Source of the DNA: Myxococcaceae bacterium | GTDB lineage: Bacteria; Myxococcota; Myxococcia; Myxococcales; Myxococcaceae | Direction of reading: 5' to 3' | DNA length: 64,000 bases | Assembly: GCA_017881265.1 (NCBI GenBank) | Contig: JADGRA010000015.1 | Span: 1 to 64,000 of the forward strand | Part shown: positions 24,129 through 32,035 of the stretch, piece by piece | Numbering within the stretch: the stretch's first letter is position 1 | How the letters are laid out: every line of letters begins with the position of its first letter | The notes under the pieces: model-generated | Databases searched by the model: none | Seen by the model: the letters and a program-made list of their open reading frames with translations, nothing else | Told to the model about the DNA's origin: nothing | Position numbers and translations under genes: made by a program

Positions 24129-25133
24129 TCACTGCGCCTGCAACGCCCAGCTCTCAAGATGTTCATCTTGAGAGGCGATGAAGACCCGCTTGCCGTCGGC
24201 GCTGATGGCCAGGGCCGCGATGCTGGTGCGGACCTGGACCAGCGCGCCCAGCGGATTACCGGTGGCAGCGTCGTGCAGCGCGAGATTGCCGCCCTGCTCG
24301 GCGCTCACGACCCGCCGACTGTCGGGAGTGAAGGCCAGTTGTCTGACGGTCCCGTGCACGAAGCTGACACCGTGGAAGGCGCCTCGGCTCAGCAGCAGTG
24401 GATGCGCGCCGGTGGCGGCGTCGATGAGATGCACCGAGGTATCCTGGCCAGCCACTGCCAGCCGGACGCCGTCCGGTGACAGGGCGAGGGCCGATACCCT
24501 GTCTCCGCTACGCTCGCCCATGATGACCTCGCCCTTCACCACCTTGAGCGGGCCGAGCAAAGACTTGCCACTCCTGACGTCGAAAACCTGCACGCCGCCG
24601 TCTTTGTAGCCGACGGCGGCCCGGGTTCCGTCGGCGCTGACGGCCAGAAAGCTGGGCTCGTTCGAAAGAGTCGCGACGCGGCGGGTCTTCTTCGACGGCC
24701 AATCCGCCAGCAGAAGCTCACCGGCCAACTGCGGCTCCCGGCTGCCGGACTTGTTGCTGCCGGGGACGGTGCCCCAGGTGGCGGCCATCAGACTAGCGCC
24801 GCGCGACAGGGGGACTTCGACGGCAGAGTCGGCGAGCAGGCCAGTGACCGGTGCGCTCAGGGGCTGGAAGGTGTTGGCGTCGAGGATCAGCACAGTGGCT
24901 CCGCTGTCGACGAAGAGCCGCTGGCCGTCGCTGGCAGCGGCGAGAGCGCTGATGCCGTCGTCCGCCTTCTCGACGTGCACCGGCTCGCCCACGCGTTGAA
25001 TCCACGGGGCGTCGGCCGCCGACGCGCCAGCCGAGGCAATCCACACCGCGGCGGCCAGCCCGCGGACAAGTTTGGGGCGGACGAGACTTGGCAGCGGTGC
25101 GAAAGGCGGACGGCAGAACGAAGTCCAGGGCAT
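24129..25133 (-). CDS. Exported WD40-like repeat protein
   Basis: The protein has 334 residues from ATG 25133 behind a strong AGGAGGG site. After a signal (GLAAAVWIASAGASAADA) it has repeats of the form ALSPDGVRLAVAGQDTSVHLIDAATG and AFTPDSRRVVSAEQGG, four to six WD-like blades. It probably forms a periplasmic propeller for protein contacts. No neighbour suggests a partner. Confidence 0.8.
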   Translation of the reverse strand: MPWTSFCRPPFAPLPSLVRPKLVRGLAAAVWIASAGASAADAPWIQRVGEPVHVEKADDGISALAAASDGQRLFVDSGATVLILDANTFQPLSAPVTGLLADSAVEVPLSRGASLMAATWGTVPGSNKSGSREPQLAGELLLADWPSKKTRRVATLSNEPSFLAVSADGTRAAVGYKDGGVQVFDVRSGKSLLGPLKVVKGEVIMGERSGDRVSALALSPDGVRLAVAGQDTSVHLIDAATGAHPLLLSRGAFHGVSFVHGTVRQLAFTPDSRRVVSAEQGGNLALHDAATGNPLGALVQVRTSIAALAISADGKRVFIASQDEHLESWALQAQ

Positions 25134-25480
25134 TTCTGCGTCCCTCCTATGGGCGATGCGCCGAGCAGGGAGCGCAAGGCTGTCAGCCGGCTGGCGGACG
25201 GTCAAGCTCGGCGAGCCCGGTTTCACCCCCGTCAGTTCGAGCGAAGACTGCAGGGGCCTGCTGCCCTCTGCGCGCCTCGCGTTTGCTGCATGAGGTGAAC
25301 CAGGGCGAGGTCCCTCTCGTGACGCGGCAGGGCAGCTTCGGCTCCCCCCTGGGCGCTCTCGACATCAGGGAGGTCAGCCTTCGGCGTGGAGGCCATGCTG
25401 GCGCGAGGCGCCGCCGCGCCCTCCACCCGCCCGCGGGGACCGTCGCCCCTGGGGCGAGAAGGCTGAGGCGTCTGCAGGGT
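25134..25480. other. Intergenic 347 bases, no gene seen
   Basis: It lies between the WD40-like gene start and the heme-binding gene end and should hold the WD40-gene promoter. A 7-bp inverted repeat with a single-base spacer (TCGCCCC/GGGGCGA, 25443-25457) lies 23 bases past the heme-binding stop. I recognise nothing else. Confidence 0.4.
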
Positions 25481-26103
25481 TCAGCCCGGCGTCGCCGCCG
25501 CGGCCAGCGCCGCCGGGTTGGGCTTTGCCGCCGCCACCCGCTTCAGCGTGTTGCTGTCCGTGTGGTGGAAGGGCTCCGGCCGGTCGGCAATCTGCAGCAC
25601 CGTGTCCTCTTCGTAGTGAAGCGTGTCCGCGCCCTCCAGGGTGATGGTGAGGGTGTAGGACAACGTCTTGAAATTCTCGTGCAGGAAAGGCGCGGAGACG
25701 ATGCCGGCGGTGGGCGAGCCCAAGGTGGCCTTCACCGTGAAGCGTCGCGCGTCCGGCTCGGCCGTCCCCGTCGCCATCGCCACCTGGCCGCGGGGGATGG
25801 CCAATGTCTGCAGCAGCGTCCGCGTCGCCGGCTCCCACAGCCAGTAGCCCACCTGGTCGTGGAAGGTCAGCACCTCGTCCAGCTTGTTGATGTGGGTGTG
25901 GTAGCGCAGGCCATACAGCAACTGGGGCCCATTGGTTTGCAGGTCGATGGGGTCAAGCACCATCCGCTCGCGGTAGGGCTCCTCCAGGCCGCCGTCGACC
26001 ACCGGGTGCGTGTCGCGCCCCTGGCCTTCCCAGACGCCGGCGAGTGCCGCCAGCGGGCCCAGGTTGCGCAGGGTGTCGAGCGAGCGGGGGCAGGTGGAAA
26101 CAC
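25481..26103 (-). CDS. Heme-binding beta-barrel (FABP/DUF1794-type) protein, probable indel near the start
   Basis: The conserved domain reads LGPLAALAGVWEGQGRD, GPQLLYGLRYHTHI, FHDQVGYWLWEPAT, SAPFLHENFKTLSYT and EPFHHTDSNTLKRV, a lipocalin-like barrel related to nitrobindin that binds heme through His. No ATG, GTG or TTG occurs in frame between an upstream TGA and the domain. A GTG at 26103 with a GGCAGGGG site is in another frame; adding one base to the G5 run at 26087-26091 would join it and give MFPPAPRSLDTLRNLGPL. Either that base is missing or translation starts at CTG. The cellular role is unknown, possibly heme or NO sensing. Confidence 0.75.
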
Positions 26104-26211
26104 TTGCCCCTGCCGCTAGCGCCGTGGACCAGCTTCACCGCATGGGCCCTCGAAGCCCCTGGGCCCGGGGAGCGGTCGCGCGAGAAGCGCAGCCCCCCCC
26201 AGGGCGGCTGC

Positions 26212-26748
26212 TCACGTCCGCGTCGCGGCGACGGCGCTCGCCGGACCACTGGTACGCGGCGCCGCGGCCCGGCGCCGCTGCAGCACGGCGTCGAGGGACC
26301 AGGGCCCGGGGCCAGCGGCCAACAGGAAGATGCACGACAGCAGCTGTGAATAGTCCGAGCGGGTCTCGTGCAGCACCGCCCACCAGCCCATCGTGGGCGG
26401 CGCTGCCGGCTTGGCCAGCGGCGAGGTGCCGTAATAGAGGCCAATCTTTGTGGAGAGGATGGCCACCACCATCTCGATGATGAAGGGCACGCTGATGAAG
26501 CGCGTCAGAAGACCGCTGATGAGTAACAGCCCTCCCCCAATCTCCAGGAGGGCGATGGCCGGCGCCAGCACGTCGGGCATGGGCATGCCCAGCTTGGTGA
26601 AGCGGCCGACGCCCTGGTTGACGTAGACGAACTTCAGGATGCCCTCCGAGAAGAAGACGCCACCCGCAAGCAGGCGGATGGCGAGCGTCGCCCGGGGGCC
26701 GGACGTCGGCGGGTGGGTGAAGAAGTGGGTGACGTCCTGAAGGCGCAT
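26212..26748 (-). CDS. DoxX-family membrane protein
   Basis: The protein has 178 residues with four hydrophobic helices. The conserved start LAIRLLAGGVFFSEGILKFVY, MPMPDVLAPAIALLEIGGG and LLTRFISVPFIIEM fit DoxX. Family members are subunits of quinone-linked oxidoreductases or act in redox stress. The gene follows the heme-binding gene's 5' side by 108 bases and reads in the same direction, so it would be upstream in one transcript. The C-terminal 25 residues are a polar Arg/Ala tail. Confidence 0.85.
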   Translation of the reverse strand: MRLQDVTHFFTHPPTSGPRATLAIRLLAGGVFFSEGILKFVYVNQGVGRFTKLGMPMPDVLAPAIALLEIGGGLLLISGLLTRFISVPFIIEMVVAILSTKIGLYYGTSPLAKPAAPPTMGWWAVLHETRSDYSQLLSCIFLLAAGPGPWSLDAVLQRRRAAAPRTSGPASAVAATRT

Positions 26749-26928
26749 GGGGTGTCTCCGGGGTGTGCTGGGGCCGTCATGGGCGACGGCTTGCGCGGAC
26801 GAGATTCAAGGAGGGCTCCATCTATTCCCCCCCTCACGCGCGGTGCGGCCGGGTCCCCCCCCCAAGGGACGTCGCTCCCGTTTGCGGCTGCCCGGCCCGG
26901 GACGCTAGCGTCCCGCTCCAGCGTGCGG

Positions 26929-27816
26929 ATGTCCTCTCAACCCAGGGCAGGTGCCACCGGCGCGGCGCTCCCGTTTCTGTTGCTCGCTGCGGTGTCGTCC
27001 GCCGCCCCCGCCGCGGGACGGCCCGAGGTGTCCCTCAACCACCTCTCGGTGGTGCTGGATGCGGCCACCGTGCGGGACCTCGCGGCGAATGCCTTTCTCA
27101 AGGACAGCTTCGCCACGGTGTTTCAGAAGGCCAACGTCTCCAATGACGGCAAGCGATGGACCGGGACCTACCTCTACGGCGAGCGGACATACCTCGAGGT
27201 GTACGAGGCGGGCCCCGCGCAGGGAGAGCCTGGCAGCAGCGGCATCGCCCTCGCCGTGGAACATCCCGGGGATGTGACGCGTCTGGTGCTGCCGCTCGCC
27301 GACGCCGGGGCCGAGGCCACCATCGTGCTGCGCACGGCCCAGGGCCCGACTGGCGCCCAGGTCCCCTGGTTTTACCAGCTGCGCGCCTTCTACCGGACGG
27401 ACCCGCCGTCCAACACCAGCCGCTGGGTGATGGAGTACCAGAAGGATTTCCTGCGCACCGTCGAGCCCGGCAAGGACGGCATCAGCCGCGCGCAGCTCGC
27501 CGCGCGCTTTCAGCAGAAGGACCGGCTGGTGAAGGACATCATCGGCGCAACGGTGGCCCTCGCGGACAAGGAGATGGAGCGCTTCGTCAAGGAACTCGAG
27601 GTGTACGGCTGGACCGTGCGCCCGGACGGGGCGAGGCGCATCGCCTCCGGTGGGGGAATGACGCTGACGCTCATCCCGGTGGCCCCGGGCGTGCGCGGGC
27701 TCATCGAGGTGCGCTTCCAGCTAGGGAAGAAGGGCGTCCCCGCCCAGACGCTGCACTTTGGCCCGACGTCCGTCCTCTCCGTCGGCGCCGACGGCACGGC
27801 CGTCTGGACGCTGTGA
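26929..27816 (+). CDS. DUF5829-like exported protein
   Basis: The protein has 295 residues from ATG 26929 with a Sec signal (ALPFLLLAAVSSAAPAAG). The mature part reads VSLNHLSVVLDAATVRDLAA, NAFLKDSFATVFQKANVSND, WTGTYLYGERTYLEVYEAG: the N-terminal shape of DUF5829, a family I recall as related to glyoxalase-like folds, without known function. It is followed after 5 bases by a zinc-ribbon PH protein and a CPBP protease, which suggests one transcript. Divergent from doxX, with 180 bases for promoters. Confidence 0.65.
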   Translation: MSSQPRAGATGAALPFLLLAAVSSAAPAAGRPEVSLNHLSVVLDAATVRDLAANAFLKDSFATVFQKANVSNDGKRWTGTYLYGERTYLEVYEAGPAQGEPGSSGIALAVEHPGDVTRLVLPLADAGAEATIVLRTAQGPTGAQVPWFYQLRAFYRTDPPSNTSRWVMEYQKDFLRTVEPGKDGISRAQLAARFQQKDRLVKDIIGATVALADKEMERFVKELEVYGWTVRPDGARRIASGGGMTLTLIPVAPGVRGLIEVRFQLGKKGVPAQTLHFGPTSVLSVGADGTAVWTL

Positions 27817-27821
27817 CGGCC

Positions 27822-28493
27822 ATGGCCCTGGTCGCCTGTCCAGAGTGCGGCAAGCAAATCTCCTCCCAGGCGGCCACGTGCCCGCACTGCGGCATTTCCC
27901 TCGCTGGTGCCGCGGCCCCCCGCGGCCTCGGCGCCGCGCCCCCAGCAGCACCCCTCGCCGAGCAGACCCTGTGGGAGGCGAGCCCCTCGCTCCTTCTGCT
28001 TCTTGGAGAGACACTGGCCACCATCCTGGTGGTGCTGGCCGTCATCCTCCTGGTGGCGCTGGGGCTCCCGGCGGTGCTGTCCGCGCTGCCGGACGGCGGC
28101 CGCAGCACCTGGGTGGACCCGCACAAGGCGCCGCTCGTCCTCACCGTGGTGCTGGCCATCTACCTCGCGCTGCGGGGAAGCCGCATGGCGGTGCGTGCCG
28201 CACGGCTGCGCAGCACCCGCTACCGCCTCACCAACCAGCGCCTGCTGGTGGAGAGCGGGCTTCTGTCCCGCGGCATGCTGGAGGTCGACCTGCGCACCGT
28301 CGACGACCTGGTCTACCGCCAGGGCCTGGTGGACCGCCTCCTCAGCATTGGCACCATCAGCGTCGTGTCCTCGGACAGGACTAGCCCCCGCCTGCAGCTT
28401 CTGGGCGTGAAGGACCCGCGGGGCACCCGCGAGCTCATCCGCAGCCAGGCCTACGCCGCCACCCAGCGGCAGCTGTTCACCCGCTCGACATGA
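27822..28493 (+). CDS. Zinc-ribbon plus PH-domain (YdbS-like) membrane protein
   Basis: The protein has 223 residues from ATG 27822. The N-terminal zinc ribbon is CPECGKQ/CPHCG, followed by an Ala/Pro linker, two hydrophobic helices (about 60-85 and 105-125) and a bacterial PH (bPH2) domain with RYRLTNQRLLVESGLLSRG and VDDLVYRQGLVDRLLSIG. Such proteins sit on the inner membrane with the PH domain in the cytoplasm. Its stop overlaps the next ATG (ATGA). Function is unknown. Confidence 0.85.
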   Translation: MALVACPECGKQISSQAATCPHCGISLAGAAAPRGLGAAPPAAPLAEQTLWEASPSLLLLLGETLATILVVLAVILLVALGLPAVLSALPDGGRSTWVDPHKAPLVLTVVLAIYLALRGSRMAVRAARLRSTRYRLTNQRLLVESGLLSRGMLEVDLRTVDDLVYRQGLVDRLLSIGTISVVSSDRTSPRLQLLGVKDPRGTRELIRSQAYAATQRQLFTRST

Positions 28494-29179
28494 ATAAACC
28501 TCCGGCGCCGCGCTGGGCTTTCGGCAGCCGCGCCCAGCTGGCCCACGCGGTGCTGTTGGTGGTGCTCCTCACCGCGGTGTTTGCCGCGCTGCGGGGACTG
28601 GCGGTGCTGGTGCTGGGCCCAGACGTCGACATGGACGTCCCCTCCGTCGGACTTTTCGCGCTGCTGGCGCTGGCCGTCCTGGTGCAGGCCGGGGCCGTGG
28701 TGGGACTGGGCCTCGTGCGCTGGGGGCGCCTGCCGCTTCGGGCGCTGGGCTGGCACAGCACCAGCCCGCGCCGGGACTGCGCCGCCGGACTTCTGGGCTT
28801 CCTTGCCGTGGCCGCGGTGGTGCTCGGCCTACGGGCGGCCGAGGGCGGGCCGGTGCCGGAAACCCTCGGCCTGTGGCTGCACCAGCCACTGGGCGCCAGG
28901 GGCATTGCCCTGTGCATTGGGCTACTGGCCTCCTTCAACGAGGAGTCCCTCTTCCGCGGCTACCTGCAACCGGGGCTGGTGGCGCGTCTGGGTCCGGCCG
29001 CGGGCATCCTTTTGGGGGCCCTGGTCTTCGCGCTGTACCATGGCAACTTCGCGCCCATGGCGCTGCTCGGCAAAACCCTGTTGGGCCTCGTCTTCGGGCT
29101 TTTGGCCCTCCTTCGCCAAGGTCTCCTCCCGAGCGCCCTCGCCCACCTCCTCACCTGGGGGGTGATGGGCTTCAGCTGA
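28490..29179 (+). CDS. CPBP-family intramembrane metalloprotease
   Basis: The protein has 229 residues with about seven membrane helices. The family signature EExxxR is in FNEESLFRGYLQP; HGN in ALYHGNFAPM and the His of ALAHLLTWGVM complete the metal site seen in Rce1-like proteases. It is coupled to the zinc-ribbon PH gene by a 4-base overlap. The substrate is unknown; immunity, prenyl-protein processing and membrane protein quality control have been described for relatives. Confidence 0.88.
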   Translation: MNKPPAPRWAFGSRAQLAHAVLLVVLLTAVFAALRGLAVLVLGPDVDMDVPSVGLFALLALAVLVQAGAVVGLGLVRWGRLPLRALGWHSTSPRRDCAAGLLGFLAVAAVVLGLRAAEGGPVPETLGLWLHQPLGARGIALCIGLLASFNEESLFRGYLQPGLVARLGPAAGILLGALVFALYHGNFAPMALLGKTLLGLVFGLLALLRQGLLPSALAHLLTWGVMGFS

Positions 29180-29192
29180 CGCCGCAGGCCCG

Positions 29193-30479
29193 TCAGGGCG
29201 TAGCGCCCGGGGCGGGGCGCGGGGCGGTGGCGCTGCGGGGCCGAGGCACCGCCCGGTTGATGGCAAGGCCCAGCCCGGCCGCCACCGCCGACAGCAGCGC
29301 CCACAGGCTGAGTTGTCCCTGGTCGATGAGGAAACCGGCTGACGCCGGCCCGAGGATTTGCGCGACGGAGAAGAGGGACTGGTTGAGTCCCAGCACCACG
29401 CCCTGCTCGTTGTTTTGCACTTGCTGGGTGATGAGGCTGGTGAGGGTGGGGCGCAGGACGCCGTTTCCGAAGGAGGAGAGGCTGCCCGCCACCAGCAGCA
29501 CGGGAATGCCGAAGGTGGCCGACAGCACCGCGTAGCCCGCCGTGACGGTGAGGAAGCCGGACGTCACCAGCGCCGTCTCGCCGAAGCGTCGCACCAGCCG
29601 GCCGATGAAACCGCCCTGGAGAATGACGCCGAGCAGCCCGGCGTAGGCGAAGACGTAGCCCACCTGCTCCGGCCCGAAGGGCCGGCCGTGCCAGGACAGC
29701 CGGCGCTCGCAGAAGAGGGCCAGCCCGCCGGTGAAGGCGGCGAAGGCGAAGCTGAAGAAGAAGAATTGCAGCAAAAGCGGCGTCAGCCCCGGCCGGCGGA
29801 AGTACTGGGCGTATTCCCCCCACGCCAGCAGCGACAGGCGCCGTCCCCCGGGGCCGGGGCCGGGGCCGTCCGCAGCGGCGCCGGCAGGCTGGGGCGGCTT
29901 GCCACCCGGCAGCAGAAACGCGGTTGCCAGAATGCTGGTGAGCGACAGTCCGGCGGCCACCAGGAAGGGCACGTGGTAGCCGTACTTGGACAGGAAGCCG
30001 GACATGGCCGGGCCCACCAGGAAGCCGAAGCCGAAGGCTATGCCGATGATGGCAAACGCCCGGGCGCGGTTTTTCGGCAGGGTGACGTCGGCGATGTAGG
30101 CCTGCGCCAGCGAGAGGTTCCCGGCGGTAAGCCCATCGATGATGCGCCCCAGGAAGGCCACCCACAGCACCTGGGCCCCGCCCAGGATGAGAAAGCCGGC
30201 CAGGGTCCCCACCTGGCTGAACAACAGCAGTGGCTTGCGGCCGACGCGGTCGCTCAGCCGGCCGAGCAGCGGTCCAGAGAAGAGCGAGCAGAGGGCGAAG
30301 ACGGAGATGAGGAGCCCGACCTGGGTGGGCGAGGCGCCCAGCCGCTGCGCGTAGAAAGGTAGCAGGGGCAGCACGATGGTGAGCCCCAGGACGTCGACCA
30401 CGACGATGAGAAAGATGGGGAGGAGGGGATGGCGCTTCAAGACGCGAGCAGCGCTAGCCCAAAGCCGCGACGGCGGCAA
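29193..30479 (-). CDS. MFS transporter (tetracycline/drug exporter type)
   Basis: The protein has 428 residues from TTG 30479, chosen for the GCGGAGG site 3 bases upstream; TTG 30440 is an alternative. Twelve helices are visible. The loop 2-3 motif is GRLSDRVGRKPLLL, and the signature after helix 5 is AFGFGFLVGPAMSGFLS, both typical of drug-proton antiporters of the TetA type. A Gly/Pro-rich cytoplasmic loop separates the halves. The gene begins 17 bases downstream of modA on the same strand, so it may be transcribed with modA, an unusual pairing. Confidence 0.88.
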   Translation of the reverse strand: MPPSRLWASAARVLKRHPLLPIFLIVVVDVLGLTIVLPLLPFYAQRLGASPTQVGLLISVFALCSLFSGPLLGRLSDRVGRKPLLLFSQVGTLAGFLILGGAQVLWVAFLGRIIDGLTAGNLSLAQAYIADVTLPKNRARAFAIIGIAFGFGFLVGPAMSGFLSKYGYHVPFLVAAGLSLTSILATAFLLPGGKPPQPAGAAADGPGPGPGGRRLSLLAWGEYAQYFRRPGLTPLLLQFFFFSFAFAAFTGGLALFCERRLSWHGRPFGPEQVGYVFAYAGLLGVILQGGFIGRLVRRFGETALVTSGFLTVTAGYAVLSATFGIPVLLVAGSLSSFGNGVLRPTLTSLITQQVQNNEQGVVLGLNQSLFSVAQILGPASAGFLIDQGQLSLWALLSAVAAGLGLAINRAVPRPRSATAPRPAPGATP

Positions 30480-30495
30480 TGCCTCCGCGCTGGCC

Positions 30496-31296
30496 CTAGG
30501 GCGGCCCAAACCCGAAGCGCGCGAAGGCGGCCTGCGCCGGCGGGGAGAGGAGGAATCGCAGGTAGGCCGCCGCCAGCGCAGGCTGCGCCGAGCGCAGCAC
30601 CGCCGCCATGGGGTACTGGGCGACGACGTTGATGTCAGCAGGGATGGGCACCAGCTGCACCTGGCCAAGGACGCTCTGGGCGTCGCTCTGGTACACAATC
30701 CCCGCGTCGGCCTCGCCCAGGACGACCTTGGTCAGCACTTGCTTCACGTTGAGTTCCCGGGACACCACCCGGGCCTGGACGCGGGCGCTGAAGTCCGCGC
30801 CCAGCACCTGGTTGGCCCGCTCCAGCAGTTCCAGCGTGTAGCGCCCGATGGGCACCTCCGGCGTGCCGATGACGAGCCGCTGCGCGGTGGGCAAGTCGGC
30901 GAAGCGCTGCAAGTGGCCCGGGTTGGTGCGGGGGACGACCAGGACCGGCACGTTGCTCAGGAACAGCTGCTCCCGCCCCACCACCGAGGCCTTCTGTGCC
31001 AATTCCATCTGGCGGCGGTCCGCGGACAGAAAGACGTCGGCTGGTGCCCCCTGCTCGAGTTGCGTCCGCAGCTCCTGGCTTCCGGCGAAGTTGAAGCGGA
31101 GGTGCACCCCCGGGTGGGCCTCTTCGAAGGGGGCCTGGAGCGCGGTGCAGGCCTCGCGGAGCGAGGCTGCGGCAAACACGACCAGCTCCGTCGGGGCCGC
31201 CGGGCTGGTGGCCTCGGCCGCTGGGCCGTTCAGGCTGACCCCCAGCAGCAACAGCGGCAACAGGCGACGTCCAGAAAGTCTTCGGGTGGTGTGCAC
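30496..31296 (-). CDS. modA: Molybdate ABC transporter substrate-binding protein
   Basis: The protein has 266 residues from GTG 31296 with a Sec signal (LLPLLLLGVSLNGPAAEA). It contains VVFAAASLREA, FNFAGSQELRTQLEQGAPADVFLSADRRQM and ADAGIVYQSDA, the oxyanion-binding hallmarks of ModA. It captures molybdate for ModBC. Its partner genes modB and modC are 6.2 kb away at 37534-39040 on the same strand, with the polyamine-type operon of opposite orientation in between. Molybdate supports MsrP in this window. Confidence 0.93.
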   Translation of the reverse strand: MHTTRRLSGRRLLPLLLLGVSLNGPAAEATSPAAPTELVVFAAASLREACTALQAPFEEAHPGVHLRFNFAGSQELRTQLEQGAPADVFLSADRRQMELAQKASVVGREQLFLSNVPVLVVPRTNPGHLQRFADLPTAQRLVIGTPEVPIGRYTLELLERANQVLGADFSARVQARVVSRELNVKQVLTKVVLGEADAGIVYQSDAQSVLGQVQLVPIPADINVVAQYPMAAVLRSAQPALAAAYLRFLLSPPAQAAFARFGFGPP

Positions 31297-31657
31297 GCTT
31301 TCTCCCTCGCGGGGTCCATTCCCCCCAGTGGGGGTTTCCCCGGCCCCCGCCGGCCGGGCCCGAGGCGTTGGGCGTCCGCCGCAGAATTACTCCACTTGCG
31401 CTCATCGCACGAAGGGAACGGCCCGACCGCCTGACCCACCCTAGCCCCCGGCCGTCTGGTTGCTGATGGCGCGTGGCCCGGGCCTCGACGTAGCCCTCCT
31501 CCAGCTGAATCTCCGCCCCCAGCGCCGACGGGGTCGACATTGCCCGGAGGCTGGACCTAGCTTCCGGGCCCATGAGTGCACGGTGGTGTGGGAGGGACGA
31601 CCGCCACTTCGGGCGACTCGCGTGCCGGGACACCGCGACGTCCGGGACCAGGGCCGC
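31297..31657. other. Divergent intergenic region between modA and the polyamine operon
   Basis: It should contain both promoters. I looked for a ModE box or a molybdenum-cofactor riboswitch before modA and saw neither. The frame upstream of the AdoMet decarboxylase remains open back to about 31460, but those residues match nothing in the family, so I treat it as noncoding. Confidence 0.4.
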
Positions 31658-32035
31658 GTGAGCGCGCAGGACGACGCGAGCGGCGTCGAGTGGATTGTGG
31701 AAGCCTTTGGCTGCCAGCCAGAGGCGCTGCGCTCCGAAGTGTCCTTGCGCTCCCTGTTCGAGCGGGCCGTTCGAGAACTTTCCCTGCGCCCACTTGCCCC
31801 GGCCAGCTTCCATCTCTTCCCACCGCCCGGCGGCATCACCGGCGTGCTCGTGCTTTCGGAGTCGCACCTCACCTGCCACACCTTCCCGGAGAGGGGGTAT
31901 GCCGCACTGAACCTGTACTGCTGTCGCCTGCGCCAGCGCTGGGACTTCGCCGCCCACTGCCGCGAGTTCCTCGGTGCCGAACGGACCGTGGTGATGGAAG
32001 TGCGGCGCGGTGGGCTGCCGAGGGACGCCGGGTGA
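31658..32035 (+). CDS. speH: S-adenosylmethionine decarboxylase proenzyme (SpeH type)
   Basis: The protein has 125 residues from GTG 31658, the usual size of the class 1B proenzyme. The self-cleavage site SESHL (Glu68-Ser69) gives the pyruvoyl cofactor; His74 and the Cys in NLYCC (88-89) are the processing and proton-donor residues. It makes decarboxylated AdoMet, the aminopropyl donor for spermidine-synthase enzymes. A membrane spermidine-synthase-like gene lies four genes on, supporting a shared pathway. Its stop overlaps the start of the DUF4178 gene (GTGA), so it is first in a coupled operon. Confidence 0.88.
   Translation: MSAQDDASGVEWIVEAFGCQPEALRSEVSLRSLFERAVRELSLRPLAPASFHLFPPPGGITGVLVLSESHLTCHTFPERGYAALNLYCCRLRQRWDFAAHCREFLGAERTVVMEVRRGGLPRDAG

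Noticed and set aside
25443-25457. Terminator after the heme-binding gene
   Set aside because: The 7-bp inverted repeat has a single-base loop, which cannot fold as a stable hairpin as written, and there is no T-tract.
31297-31460. Molybdenum-cofactor riboswitch or ModE box before modA
   Set aside because: No ATCGCTATATA-type dyad and no recognisable conserved structure was seen by eye; a covariance search would be needed to be sure.
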